Under the pieces are notes generated by a model. That model was given only the letters and a program-made list of their open reading frames with translations. It was not told the DNA's origin and did no database searches. The position numbers and the translations under genes are program-made. From JACDAS01 sp046262415 (GTDB lineage: Bacteria; Actinomycetota; Thermoleophilia; Gaiellales; Gaiellaceae), in NCBI GenBank assembly GCA_046262415.1, contig JBHEMU010000027.1:1-21901 (forward strand): DNA of 21,901 nt, written 5' to 3'. How positions within the stretch are numbered: position 1 is the first letter of the stretch; every line of letters begins with the position of its first letter. Shown here piece by piece: positions 8,757 through 19,327 of this stretch.

Positions 8757-10024
8757 CAGGTGCCCTCGTCCCAGGACGCGAGGTACTTCTCCTGCTCGGC
8801 GGTGAGCGTGTCGATGTCGACGCCCATCGTCGCCAGCTTCAGCCGGGCGATCTCGCGGTCGATCTCCTGCGGCACGGGATAGACGCGCCGCTCCAGCTCG
8901 GCCGCGTGCGCCACGGCGTACTCGGCCGACAGAGCCTGATTGGCGAAGGACATGTCCATCACCAGCGCCGGGTGGCCCTCGGCCGCGGCCAGGTTGACGA
9001 GACGGCCGTCCGCGACGAGGTAGATCCGGCGGCCGTCGGCCATCGTGAACTCCTCGACGAACTCCCGGATCCGCCGCGTGTCTGAGGCGAGGGAACGGAG
9101 CGCCGGGATCTCGATCTCGACGTTGAAATGGCCGGTGTTGGCGAGGATTGCCCCGTCCTGCATGCGCTCGATGTGGGCCCGCCCGATCACCGACTTGTCG
9201 CCGGTGGCCGTGCAGAAGATGTCGCCGATCGCGGCGGCGCGCTCCATCGTCAGCCCCTCGTAGCCGTCCATCACCGCCTCGAGCGCCTTCATCGGATCGA
9301 CCTCGGTCACGATCACGTGCGCGCCCATCCCCCGCGCGCGCATCGCCACGCCCCGCCCGACCCAGCCGTACCCGCCGACGACGAAGCGCTTGCCGGCGAG
9401 GAGGACGTTCGTGGCGCGGATGATGCCGTCGATCGTCGACTGCCCAGTGCCGTAGCGGTTGTCGAACAGGTGCTTCGTACCGGCGTCGTTGACGGCGATC
9501 ACCGGGAAGCCGAGGGCGCCGTCTCGCTCGAGCGCCTTCAGGCGGATCACGCCAGTGGTCGTCTCCTCGGTGCCGGCGATGATGTCGCCCAGCTGCTCGC
9601 GGCGGTGCGAGTGGAGGACCCCGATCACGTCGGCCCCGTCGTCCATCGTCAGCTGGGGCTTGTGGTCGACGGCCGCTTCGATGTGCGCGTAGTAGGTGTC
9701 GTTGTCCTCGCCCTTGATCGCGAAGACGGCGACGTCGTACTCGTCCACCAGCGCCGCCGCGACGTCGTCCTGCGTCGAGAGCGGATTGGAGGCGCAGAGG
9801 ACGACGTCCGCCCCGCCCGCCTGCAGCGTGCGCGCCAGGTTCGCCGTCTCGCTGGTCACGTGGAGGCACGCGGACACGCGGTGGCCGGCCAGCGGCTTCT
9901 CGCGCTCGAACCGGTCCCGGATCGCAGCGAGCACCGGCATCTGCCGGTCGGCCCACTCGATCCGCCGGACGCCCTCCTCCGCGAGGGCGAGATCCTTCAC
10001 GTCGTGGCGCTTGGTCGTTGCCAT
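8756..10024 (-). CDS. ahcY: Adenosylhomocysteinase (S-adenosyl-L-homocysteine hydrolase)
   Basis: 422 residues from an ATG at 10024, with AAGGGGA upstream. The enzyme reversibly splits S-adenosylhomocysteine into adenosine and homocysteine, relieving methyltransferase product inhibition. Visible motifs are CLHVTSETANLARTL, GTEETTTGVIRL, FDNRYGTGQSTIDGI, the NAD-binding VVGGYGWVGRGVAMRARGMG, and GHFNVEIEI. The chain lacks the roughly 40-residue insertion and the C-terminal KxxxYRY tail of eukaryote and proteobacterial enzymes. It belongs to the shorter archaeal/Thermotoga-like class, ending LTAEQEKYLASWDEGT. It follows merR by 41 bases and is likely co-transcribed with it. The homocysteine it makes is the substrate of MetH, encoded further upstream in the window. 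Confidence 0.97.
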   Translation of the reverse strand: MATTKRHDVKDLALAEEGVRRIEWADRQMPVLAAIRDRFEREKPLAGHRVSACLHVTSETANLARTLQAGGADVVLCASNPLSTQDDVAAALVDEYDVAVFAIKGEDNDTYYAHIEAAVDHKPQLTMDDGADVIGVLHSHRREQLGDIIAGTEETTTGVIRLKALERDGALGFPVIAVNDAGTKHLFDNRYGTGQSTIDGIIRATNVLLAGKRFVVGGYGWVGRGVAMRARGMGAHVIVTEVDPMKALEAVMDGYEGLTMERAAAIGDIFCTATGDKSVIGRAHIERMQDGAILANTGHFNVEIEIPALRSLASDTRRIREFVEEFTMADGRRIYLVADGRLVNLAAAEGHPALVMDMSFANQALSAEYAVAHAAELERRVYPVPQEIDREIARLKLATMGVDIDTLTAEQEKYLASWDEGT

Positions 10025-10065
10025 TCAGCCGTCCCCTTCCGTCTGATCGTCTGGTTGGTAGAGCT

Positions 10066-10413
10066 TCAGGCCGCGAGCAGGCGCTCGTGCTTGCGCTGCT
10101 CCCACTCGACCCATGCGGGCGTCTCCGAGCCGGGGGCGGCAGCGCCCATCCCGGTCAGCCACGTCTCGACTGCGGCGCGCAGCGGCGGCTCTCGCCTGAG
10201 GCGCGCGGCGAAGGCGAGCTCGTCGAGCTCGACGCCGAAGCGCTGCCGGAGACGGCGCAGCGAGGCCAGCTGGTTGAGCGCGCGCAGGCCGTAGAGGCGG
10301 TAGCCGGCCCCGTTCCGCTCCGGCACGACGAGCCCGGCGTCCTCGAGGTAGCGCAGCATGCGCGGCGACCACCCGGTGCGGGCGGCGGCCTCGCCGACGG
10401 TCAGCGACTGCAT
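10066..10413 (-). CDS. MerR-family transcriptional regulator (small, single DNA-binding domain)
   Basis: 115 residues from an ATG at 10413. The N-terminus LTVGEAAARTGWSPRMLRYLEDAGLV is the MerR winged helix-turn-helix, followed by the wing (YRLYGLRALNQLASL) and a short helical segment. There are no effector-domain cysteines of the metal-sensing type and no ligand-binding domain, so it may sense nothing directly or rely on the C-terminal tail. It lies immediately before ahcY with 41 bases between, which suggests a single transcript. A 24-bp imperfect palindrome starts 7 bases upstream of its start codon and is a likely autoregulatory operator. Family is firm; the regulon (self plus ahcY) is inferred. 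Confidence 0.88.
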   Translation of the reverse strand: MQSLTVGEAAARTGWSPRMLRYLEDAGLVVPERNGAGYRLYGLRALNQLASLRRLRQRFGVELDELAFAARLRREPPLRAAVETWLTGMGAAAPGSETPAWVEWEQRKHERLLAA

Positions 10414-10420
10414 GAGTCGA

Positions 10421-10444
10421 ACCTTACCACACTTGTGTGAAGGT
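10421..10444 (-). promoter_or_regulatory. Imperfect palindrome upstream of merR-ahcY, likely MerR operator
   Basis: ACCTT, CACA, TGTG and AAGGT form a dyad in which 9 of 12 half-site positions match. It lies between the cupin stop and the merR start. On the minus strand the proximal half contains TAAGGT, a possible -10 element only 8 bases before the ATG, which would make the merR mRNA nearly leaderless. The dyad is seen; its use as operator is inferred from the MerR-family habit of autoregulation. Confidence 0.55.
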
Positions 10445-10454
10445 CGTCGGGCGC

Positions 10455-10856
10455 TCACCCCGCGTCGGCCCGGCCGTAGTCGTCCTCGAGCCGGACGACG
10501 TCGTCGATCTGCGGGGTCGAGACCTCGAGGATGAGCGTGTCCTCGATCGCCTTGACCCTGTGGACGGTGCCCGGCTCGAAGCGGAAGGCGGCTCCTCCGG
10601 CGATCACCTCGAAGGCCGGGACGGCCTGGCCCGGCCGGGCGAGCTCGAGCTCCGCCCGGCCCTCCTGGACGTACCACGCCTCGTCCTTGGCACGGTGGAA
10701 CTGGCGGCTCAGGGCATGGCCGGCGCGGACGAAGAGGAGCTTGCCGCAGTAGTGCTCGGTCAGCGCCCAGATCAGCTCCCAGCCCCAGGGCTTCTCCACA
10801 CGGCGCGTGTCGAACGACCACGCGTCGAGGCTGTTCACGTTGGGCGAGTCCTCCAC
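10455..10856 (-). CDS. Cupin-domain protein, type II phosphomannose-isomerase-like
   Basis: 133 residues from a GTG at 10856; an AGGA lies about 7 bases upstream. The start RRVEKPWGWELIWA and the later LSRQFHRAKDEAWYVQEG, FEPGTVHRVKAIED and EVSTPQIDDVVRLEDDYGR follow the single-domain cupin of type II mannose-6-phosphate isomerases. H54, E59 and H99 are in place as metal ligands. The second histidine of the usual HxH pair is alanine (A56), so the metal site may differ or the substrate may not be mannose 6-phosphate. It is 46 bases downstream of the nucleotidyltransferase, and together they resemble the ManC/ManA pairing of GDP-mannose supply. The fold is clear; the activity is a hypothesis. 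Confidence 0.85.
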   Translation of the reverse strand: MEDSPNVNSLDAWSFDTRRVEKPWGWELIWALTEHYCGKLLFVRAGHALSRQFHRAKDEAWYVQEGRAELELARPGQAVPAFEVIAGGAAFRFEPGTVHRVKAIEDTLILEVSTPQIDDVVRLEDDYGRADAG

Positions 10857-10902
10857 CGGCCGATCCTACGCCGCCGGCCGCGTGTCCGGCAATCGGCGCC
10901 GC

Positions 10903-11598
10903 TCAGGCGTCCAGCCAGCCCGGATCGCCGGCGACGCGCTCCTCGGCGACTCGCAGGTCCTTCGCGGTGTTCACCGTCAGCCACACGCCCTCGTGCCGGT
11001 AGGCGTGGAGCCGGCCCTCCCCCGCCAGGAGCGGAAACGTGGTCTGCTCGTGGTCGCCCTTCTCGGGGAAGCGCTGGAGCGCCTCGGGGGAGAGCGCGTA
11101 GACGCCGCAGTTGACCCAGTAGGGGATGCGACCCCCCTCCCTGAACCCGGTGACCCGGTCGCCGTCGCCGAGCTCGACGACGCCGAAGGGTGAGGGCGGC
11201 CGCGCCACCGTGATCGTCGCCGCCGCGCTGCTCGCCGCGTGGGCCGCCAGCAGGGCCGGGAAGTCGACGTCGAGCAGCTCGTCGCCGTTCAGGGCGAGCA
11301 GCACGCCGTCCTCGCGGCGCCGCCCGGCCGCGAAGCGGATCGCCCCGCCGCGGCCGAGCCGCTCCGGCTCCCCGGCGGCCACGACGTCCGACCCCAGTCC
11401 CGCGAGCTCGTCCTCGAAGAGGCGCTCCTGCCCGGCCGCGCAGCTGACGATCACGCGTCCCACCCCCGCCCGGGCCAGGCGGGCCACCTGGTAGGCGGCG
11501 AGCGGCCGGCCGCCCACGGGCACGAGCGCCTTCGGCCGCCCGCCCGCGGCGTCGCCGAGACGCTCGGCCTTGCCGCCGGCGAGGATGATCGCCTCCAT
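10903..11598 (-). CDS. Sugar-phosphate nucleotidyltransferase (mannose-1-phosphate guanylyltransferase-like)
   Basis: 231 residues from an ATG at 11598, which directly abuts the TAG of the UDP-glucose dehydrogenase gene (TAGATG). The N-terminal ILAGGKAERLGDAAGGRPKAL is the nucleotide-binding loop, LLALNGDELLDVDF carries the metal-binding aspartate, and YWVNCGVYALSPEAL and GVWLTVNTAKDL are late family motifs. It is a single-domain enzyme without a hexapeptide tail. It activates a sugar 1-phosphate for polysaccharide assembly. The downstream cupin hints at mannose, but the sugar cannot be read from the sequence. Confidence 0.87.
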   Translation of the reverse strand: MEAIILAGGKAERLGDAAGGRPKALVPVGGRPLAAYQVARLARAGVGRVIVSCAAGQERLFEDELAGLGSDVVAAGEPERLGRGGAIRFAAGRRREDGVLLALNGDELLDVDFPALLAAHAASSAAATITVARPPSPFGVVELGDGDRVTGFREGGRIPYWVNCGVYALSPEALQRFPEKGDHEQTTFPLLAGEGRLHAYRHEGVWLTVNTAKDLRVAEERVAGDPGWLDA

Positions 11599-12966
11599 CT
11601 ACGCGACGGGGCTGCTCGCCTGCTCCGGCTCGGGCTCCGGCGTCTCGGGGAGCACGTCGGCTGGAGACATGGGCCGGCCGATGCCCTCGTAGACGAAGCC
11701 GGCCGCCCGGACGGCGGCCGGGTCGAGCAGATTGCGTCCGTCGACGATCAGCGGACGCCGCATCGAGTCGCGGAGCTCGGCGCTCGGCAGCCCGGTCAGC
11801 TCCGGCCACGCCGTCACGATCACGGCCGCGTCGGCCCCGCGGACCGCGTCGGCGTACGACTGACAGAAATCGGCGCCGTGGATCAGCGCGCGCGCGTCGG
11901 CGACGGGATCCCAGGCGCGCACCTCCGCGCCCTCGGCGAGCAGACGCGAGGCGAGCACGAGGCTCGGCGCCTCGCGCATGTCGTCGGTCCCCGGCTTGAA
12001 GGCGAGCCCGAGCAGGGCGACGCGCTTGCCCTGGAGCTTGCCGAGATGCTTCTCGAGCTTGCCGATCACCCGCCGCTTCTGGAGCTCGTTCACCTCGATC
12101 ACGGCGGCGAGGAGCTGGAAGTGGTACCCCGAGTTGGCAGCCAGCTGCTTCAGCGCCAGCGAGTCCTTGGGGAAGCAGCTCCCGCCCCAGCCGAGCCCCG
12201 CGCGCAGGAAGTGCGGCCCCAGGCGGTGGTCGAGGCCGATGCCCTCCGCGACCCGCTCCACGTCGGCCCCGGTCGCCTCGCAGACGTTCGCGATCTCGTT
12301 GATGAAGCTGATCCGGGTCATCAGGAAGGCGTTCGCGGCGAGCTTGATCATCTCTGCGGAGTTGACGTCGCAGCGCACGATCGGGGCGCCCAGCGGCTCG
12401 TAGAGGGCGGCGACCGCGTCCCCGTCCGCGGCGTCGAACGCGCCGACGACGACCCGGTCCGGGCGGGTGAAGTCGCGGATCGCCGTGCCCTCGGCCAGGA
12501 ACTCGGGGTTCGAGACGTAGCCCACCTGGGGGAGGCCGCGCGACTCGAGCCCCGCGCGCACCTTCTGCCCGGTGCCGACCGGCACGGTGCTCTTCATCAC
12601 GAGCACGAAGCGGCGGTCGCGCCGCGGCAGCTCGTCGAGGACGGTCCAGACGGCGGACAGGTCGGCGTCGCCCGAGTAGGTCGGCGGTGTGCCGACGCAG
12701 ACGAAGGCGAAGTCGCTCTCCTCGACGGTCTCGCCGACGTCGAGGGTGAAGCGCAGGCGCTCGCGGTTTCGCTCGAGGAGCTCTGGCAGCTCGGCCTCGT
12801 GGAAGGGCAGCTCGCCGTGCTGGAGCTTCTCGATCCGCTCGGGCACGACGTCGCGGACGACGACCTCGTGGCCCAGCTCGGCGAAGCAGGCGCCGGTGAC
12901 GAGGCCCACCCAGCCGGCCCCGAAGATGCCGATCCGCTGCCCCTTCGACTCCGTGGCCTCAGGCAC
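11599..12966 (-). CDS. ugd: UDP-glucose 6-dehydrogenase
   Basis: 455 residues from a GTG at 12966. The enzyme oxidises UDP-glucose to UDP-glucuronate with two NAD+. The N-terminal Rossmann motif is IGIFGAGWVGLVTGACFAE; KSTVPVGT and NPEFLAEG follow; NAFLMTRISFINE is in the central helix, and the catalytic cysteine C264 lies in GWGGSCFPKD. The second Rossmann-like domain begins at RVALLGLAFKPGTDDMREAPS. Related UDP-ManNAc dehydrogenases share this layout, so the hexose is not certain. The gene overlaps the LCP gene by 8 bases. The last 20 residues are proline- and glutamate-rich and look disordered. Confidence 0.93.
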   Translation of the reverse strand: MPEATESKGQRIGIFGAGWVGLVTGACFAELGHEVVVRDVVPERIEKLQHGELPFHEAELPELLERNRERLRFTLDVGETVEESDFAFVCVGTPPTYSGDADLSAVWTVLDELPRRDRRFVLVMKSTVPVGTGQKVRAGLESRGLPQVGYVSNPEFLAEGTAIRDFTRPDRVVVGAFDAADGDAVAALYEPLGAPIVRCDVNSAEMIKLAANAFLMTRISFINEIANVCEATGADVERVAEGIGLDHRLGPHFLRAGLGWGGSCFPKDSLALKQLAANSGYHFQLLAAVIEVNELQKRRVIGKLEKHLGKLQGKRVALLGLAFKPGTDDMREAPSLVLASRLLAEGAEVRAWDPVADARALIHGADFCQSYADAVRGADAAVIVTAWPELTGLPSAELRDSMRRPLIVDGRNLLDPAAVRAAGFVYEGIGRPMSPADVLPETPEPEPEQASSPVA

Positions 12967-14914
12967 GACCGACCGGGCCCTTCAGGGGCTTCAGGCCCTT
13001 GGCGATCTCCAGCATCGTCTCGTTCGAGAGCTGGTTCGACAGCGTGTTCACGACCCAGTACGAAAGCTCGCCGACGCGCAGGACGACCATGTGGAGCTTC
13101 GCCCCGGTGTAGTAGAGGTCGTAGGTGCGGCCCGCGATCCGCTGCCGGGTGTTCCGCCCCTGGAGAATGGGGGCGCCGTCCCAGTCGGTCTGCTGGATGC
13201 CCCACATCTCGCCGACCATGCCGGTCTGGTAGGTGAGCCGGAGCGTCCGGTTTCGTCTGCGCTTGCCGTCCAGGTAGTAGACCCGCCCGGGAGCCTCGAC
13301 GTCCGGCGAGGAGCCGAGCGCGAGCACGGTCGGGACCATCAGCCGGAACGGCAGCTTGCGCCGCGCCCGCAGCACGTGTGGCAGGCTCACGCCGTCGTCT
13401 GGCTGCACGGCCGGCGGCTGGCGCTCGGGGATCTTCCGGACCGGGGCGTCGGCGATCTTGCCGTGGAAGGTCTTGCCGACGACGACCGTCAGCGTCGCCG
13501 CGTTCGAGAGCGGGGCGACGATCTTCATCAGCTTCCGCATCACCGCCGGCTCGAACAGGCGCTCCATCACCTTCGCGGCCGCCTTCGCGCGGGGGTAGCC
13601 CGGGTTGTAGTAGATCGTCGTCTCGTGGTAGTCGAAGCTCGGCGCGTTGCCGGTCTGCTCGGGACGCGGCAGCACGATCCGGTAGCCGCGCTGCCTGAGC
13701 GCCTCGGCGGCGGCAGCGGCCGACCCCTCGATGTGGTTGCCGTTGAGGACGATCACACCAGTCTCCTCCGGGCGGGGCACCCGGAGCTTCTTGCCGCGCA
13801 GGACGTTCGTCGCGTCCTCGGGCGCCTCGACGTCGGGGTTCGCGAACTCGCGGATCGCAGTCGCGACGTTCGCCGGATCGGTGGTGATGTCGGAGTAGCC
13901 CTCGAGCCCCTCGATCCGTGACTGGAAGAAGTGTCCGGCGGGCAGGTCGTGCGCGAAGAGCCCCCAGCCGAGGACCGTCTTCGGCTCGATCTCGCGTCCG
14001 CCTCCCTGCGCGACCTCCGTGTTGCGCGCGATCGAGCCGACGATCTTCGGCAGGTCGAGCAGGTCGGCTCGCCCCAGTTGCTGCTTCATCGCCCGGACGA
14101 ACGCCTGCTGGCGGGTCGTGCGGTGCACGTCCGAGTCCGTGTGCCGGAAGCGGACGTAGTCGAGCGACTGCCAGCCCTTGAGACGCTGGTAGCCCGGCCA
14201 CAGGTTGATCTCGGTGTACGTGTCGTACGTCCGTCCCTGGTTCGTGTTCAGGTAGCGCCGGTCGACGTCCACCCAGACGCCTCCGAGCCGGTCGACGATC
14301 TCCTGGAAGCCGGTGAAGTTGACCGTGATCAGGTAGTTGACCGGCACGCCGTGCGGCTTCAGCAGCTTCTGCACGGTCGCCAGCGCGCCCGGCGCGCCGC
14401 AGAGCGAGTACGCCTCGTTGATCTTGCCGATGTACGGCGTGTGGCCGGGGCAGGTGACCTCCACCTGGAGGTCGCGCGGGAACGAGAGCATCGACAGCGC
14501 CTTCTGCTGCGGGTCGGCACGAAGCAGCATGATCGTGTCGGAGCGGTAGTTGCCGTCACGCGGCTCCTCCTTGCGCCGGTCGTAGCCGATCACGAGCCCG
14601 ACGGCCGTCCGTCCCGGCAGCGGCACGTGCAGGTTCCGCCTGGCCGCGATCACGTCCTTCGACTTGGCCTGAGCCTGGTCCACCGTCTCGTGCAGGGAGA
14701 GGTAGACGCCGCCGAGGAAGGCGCCGGCCAGCATCAGCACGGCGACCAGGAGCCAGAGCACGATCTGCCCGACCAGCCGGATCCCCGTCGGCCGCTGGGG
14801 GAGCGGCTGCCGGTAGCGGGTCATCGGCGTCAGCGCCGCAGGCGGGAGCACGCCGCGCCCGTTGGCGTTCGTGGACGCCGCCCGGCTGACTCCTCGTTTC
14901 AGGGTTGTCCGCAT
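12959..14914 (-). CDS. LCP-family (LytR-CpsA-Psr) cell-wall glycopolymer ligase with extra C-terminal domain
   Basis: 651 residues from an ATG at 14914; GGGAG lies close upstream. The cytoplasmic N-terminus is followed by one transmembrane helix (about 48-72) and the LCP domain (about 100-310). The LCP domain shows YRSDTIMLLR, SFPRDLQVEV and the arginine-rich VRFRHTDSDVHRTTRQQ, which together bind the polyprenyl pyrophosphate substrate. A LytR_C domain follows (about 395-485; GVIVLNGNHIEGSAAAAAEAL). LCP proteins transfer glycopolymers from lipid carriers to peptidoglycan. About 165 further residues form an additional beta-rich domain with YDLYYTGAKLHMVVLRVGE and ETMLEIAKGL, reminiscent of DUF4367-type modules. 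The gene leads the polysaccharide set LCP-ugd-nucleotidyltransferase-cupin. Confidence 0.92.
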   Translation of the reverse strand: MRTTLKRGVSRAASTNANGRGVLPPAALTPMTRYRQPLPQRPTGIRLVGQIVLWLLVAVLMLAGAFLGGVYLSLHETVDQAQAKSKDVIAARRNLHVPLPGRTAVGLVIGYDRRKEEPRDGNYRSDTIMLLRADPQQKALSMLSFPRDLQVEVTCPGHTPYIGKINEAYSLCGAPGALATVQKLLKPHGVPVNYLITVNFTGFQEIVDRLGGVWVDVDRRYLNTNQGRTYDTYTEINLWPGYQRLKGWQSLDYVRFRHTDSDVHRTTRQQAFVRAMKQQLGRADLLDLPKIVGSIARNTEVAQGGGREIEPKTVLGWGLFAHDLPAGHFFQSRIEGLEGYSDITTDPANVATAIREFANPDVEAPEDATNVLRGKKLRVPRPEETGVIVLNGNHIEGSAAAAAEALRQRGYRIVLPRPEQTGNAPSFDYHETTIYYNPGYPRAKAAAKVMERLFEPAVMRKLMKIVAPLSNAATLTVVVGKTFHGKIADAPVRKIPERQPPAVQPDDGVSLPHVLRARRKLPFRLMVPTVLALGSSPDVEAPGRVYYLDGKRRRNRTLRLTYQTGMVGEMWGIQQTDWDGAPILQGRNTRQRIAGRTYDLYYTGAKLHMVVLRVGELSYWVVNTLSNQLSNETMLEIAKGLKPLKGPVGRA

Positions 14915-14932
14915 CGCTCCCAGACAGGCAAA

Positions 14933-14953
14933 GAGCGCCCACGACCGGCGCTC
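14933..14953 (-). terminator. Hairpin between metH and the LCP gene
   Basis: A perfect 7-bp stem (GAGCGCC / GGCGCTC) with a 7-base loop, followed on the minus strand by TTTG. It can serve as the metH terminator or as a leader hairpin of the LCP transcript. Confidence 0.45.
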
Positions 14954-14965
14954 GCCCAGGGGTAG

Positions 14966-14971
14966 AGGATA
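14966..14971 (-). promoter_or_regulatory. Possible -10 element for the LCP operon
   Basis: TATCCT on the minus strand fits the actinobacterial TANNNT -10 pattern and lies in the 76-base gap between metH and the LCP gene. No convincing -35 is seen. Confidence 0.25.
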
Positions 14972-14990
14972 GCCGAGCGGCCGGAAGCGC

Positions 14991-18686
<3,696 letters not shown>

Positions 18687-18751
18687 CGTCCTCCTCCCGT
18701 CGCGACCCGCCTGAAGAAGACGGGAGCCGGAGGCTCTCGGCTCTTTAGGCG
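18687..18751 (-). promoter_or_regulatory. Foldable 5' leader of metH with partial Shine-Dalgarno masking
   Basis: CTCCCGTC (minus strand; 18726-18719) pairs over 8 bp with GACGGGAG (18701-18694), whose 3' part overlaps the ribosome-binding region GGAGGAGG (18697-18690). A competing stem (GAGCCG / CGGCTC, 18743-18738 with 18729-18724) shares bases 18724-18726, so the two cannot form together. CGCCT (18751-18747) can also pair with AGGCG (18712-18708). The arrangement looks like a translational switch, but no known SAM, SAH or cobalamin aptamer is recognised. The pairings are seen; the regulation is inferred. Confidence 0.45.
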
Positions 18752-18752
18752 T

Positions 18753-18781
18753 TTTTTAGCCTGGTCGCCAAGCTGCCACAA
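18753..18781 (-). promoter_or_regulatory. Possible metH promoter
   Basis: On the minus strand TTGTGG (18781-18776) is 17 bases from TAAAAA (18758-18753), giving a weak -35/-10 pair. It would start the metH transcript just upstream of the leader hairpins. The rest of the 162-base gap to atpC contains only short complementary segments. Confidence 0.3.
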
Positions 18782-18848
18782 AGCTTTCCAGGTGGGCCAA
18801 GGCTACCAGCAGCGCCCGGCGCGCCCGCGGGGCCGAGGGCGTTTTGGC

Positions 18849-19313
18849 CTAACCAGGGGTGGTCTTCGGCCGCAGGTCGACGCTGGCGCCGCCGAGCACC
18901 TCGAGCTGGTTCTCGGCGTGCCTGATCCGCTGCTCGAGCTGCCAGCGATCCGCGTCCGACTCGCCGCGCTCCAGCCGCTCCAGCTGCTCCCGGGCACGCT
19001 CGAGTTGCTCGTTCGCGCGCTCGGCGTCGATGTCGTCCGCGGACACGGCATCGTCGACGAGGGCGATCGCGCGGTCCTGCTCGACGGTGAAGAAGCCGGG
19101 GCCGGTCGCGAACTCGAGCACCTCCTCGGCCCGGCGGATGTGCACCCGCGTCGACCCGGCTCTGAGCGTGGCGACCAGCGGGGCGTGACGCGCGAGCACC
19201 CCGATCTCCCCGTCTGCTCCGGGGACGATCAGAAGCTCCGCCTCGCCCTCGAACGCCGGACCCTCGGGCGTGACGAGGGAGACGTCGAAGGTCTTGCGCC
19301 CCTCGGTAGCCAT
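18849..19313 (-). CDS. atpC: F1F0 ATP synthase epsilon subunit
   Basis: 154 residues from an ATG at 19313, 14 bases after the atpD stop. The N-terminal beta-barrel (about 7-90) shows FDVSLVTPEGPAFEGEAELLIVPGADGEIGVLARHAPLV, typical of epsilon, which links the central stalk to the c-ring. The C-terminal two-helix hairpin (about 95-140; ANEQLERAREQLERLERGE) can inhibit ATP hydrolysis. The length is slightly above the usual 130-140 residues because of a short GGASVDLRPKTTPG tail. Pairing with atpD is the normal end of atp operons. Confidence 0.95.
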   Translation of the reverse strand: MATEGRKTFDVSLVTPEGPAFEGEAELLIVPGADGEIGVLARHAPLVATLRAGSTRVHIRRAEEVLEFATGPGFFTVEQDRAIALVDDAVSADDIDAERANEQLERAREQLERLERGESDADRWQLEQRIRHAENQLEVLGGASVDLRPKTTPG

Positions 19314-19327
19314 GCCGCTCCGGTGCG

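Noticed and set aside
18724..18758. Plus-strand intrinsic terminator (GAGCCG/CGGCTC hairpin followed by CTTT and later a T6 run)
   Set aside because: No plus-strand gene ends nearby, and the T6 run is separated from the stem. It is better read as part of the minus-strand metH leader and promoter.
18752..18848. SAH-riboswitch-like words (GGCGCTGC and CCAGGCT) upstream of metH
   Set aside because: The flanking P1 stem would have only about three pairs, and the downstream pseudoknot partner with a GCGC core is missing. I therefore do not call RF01057; a covariance-model scan would decide.
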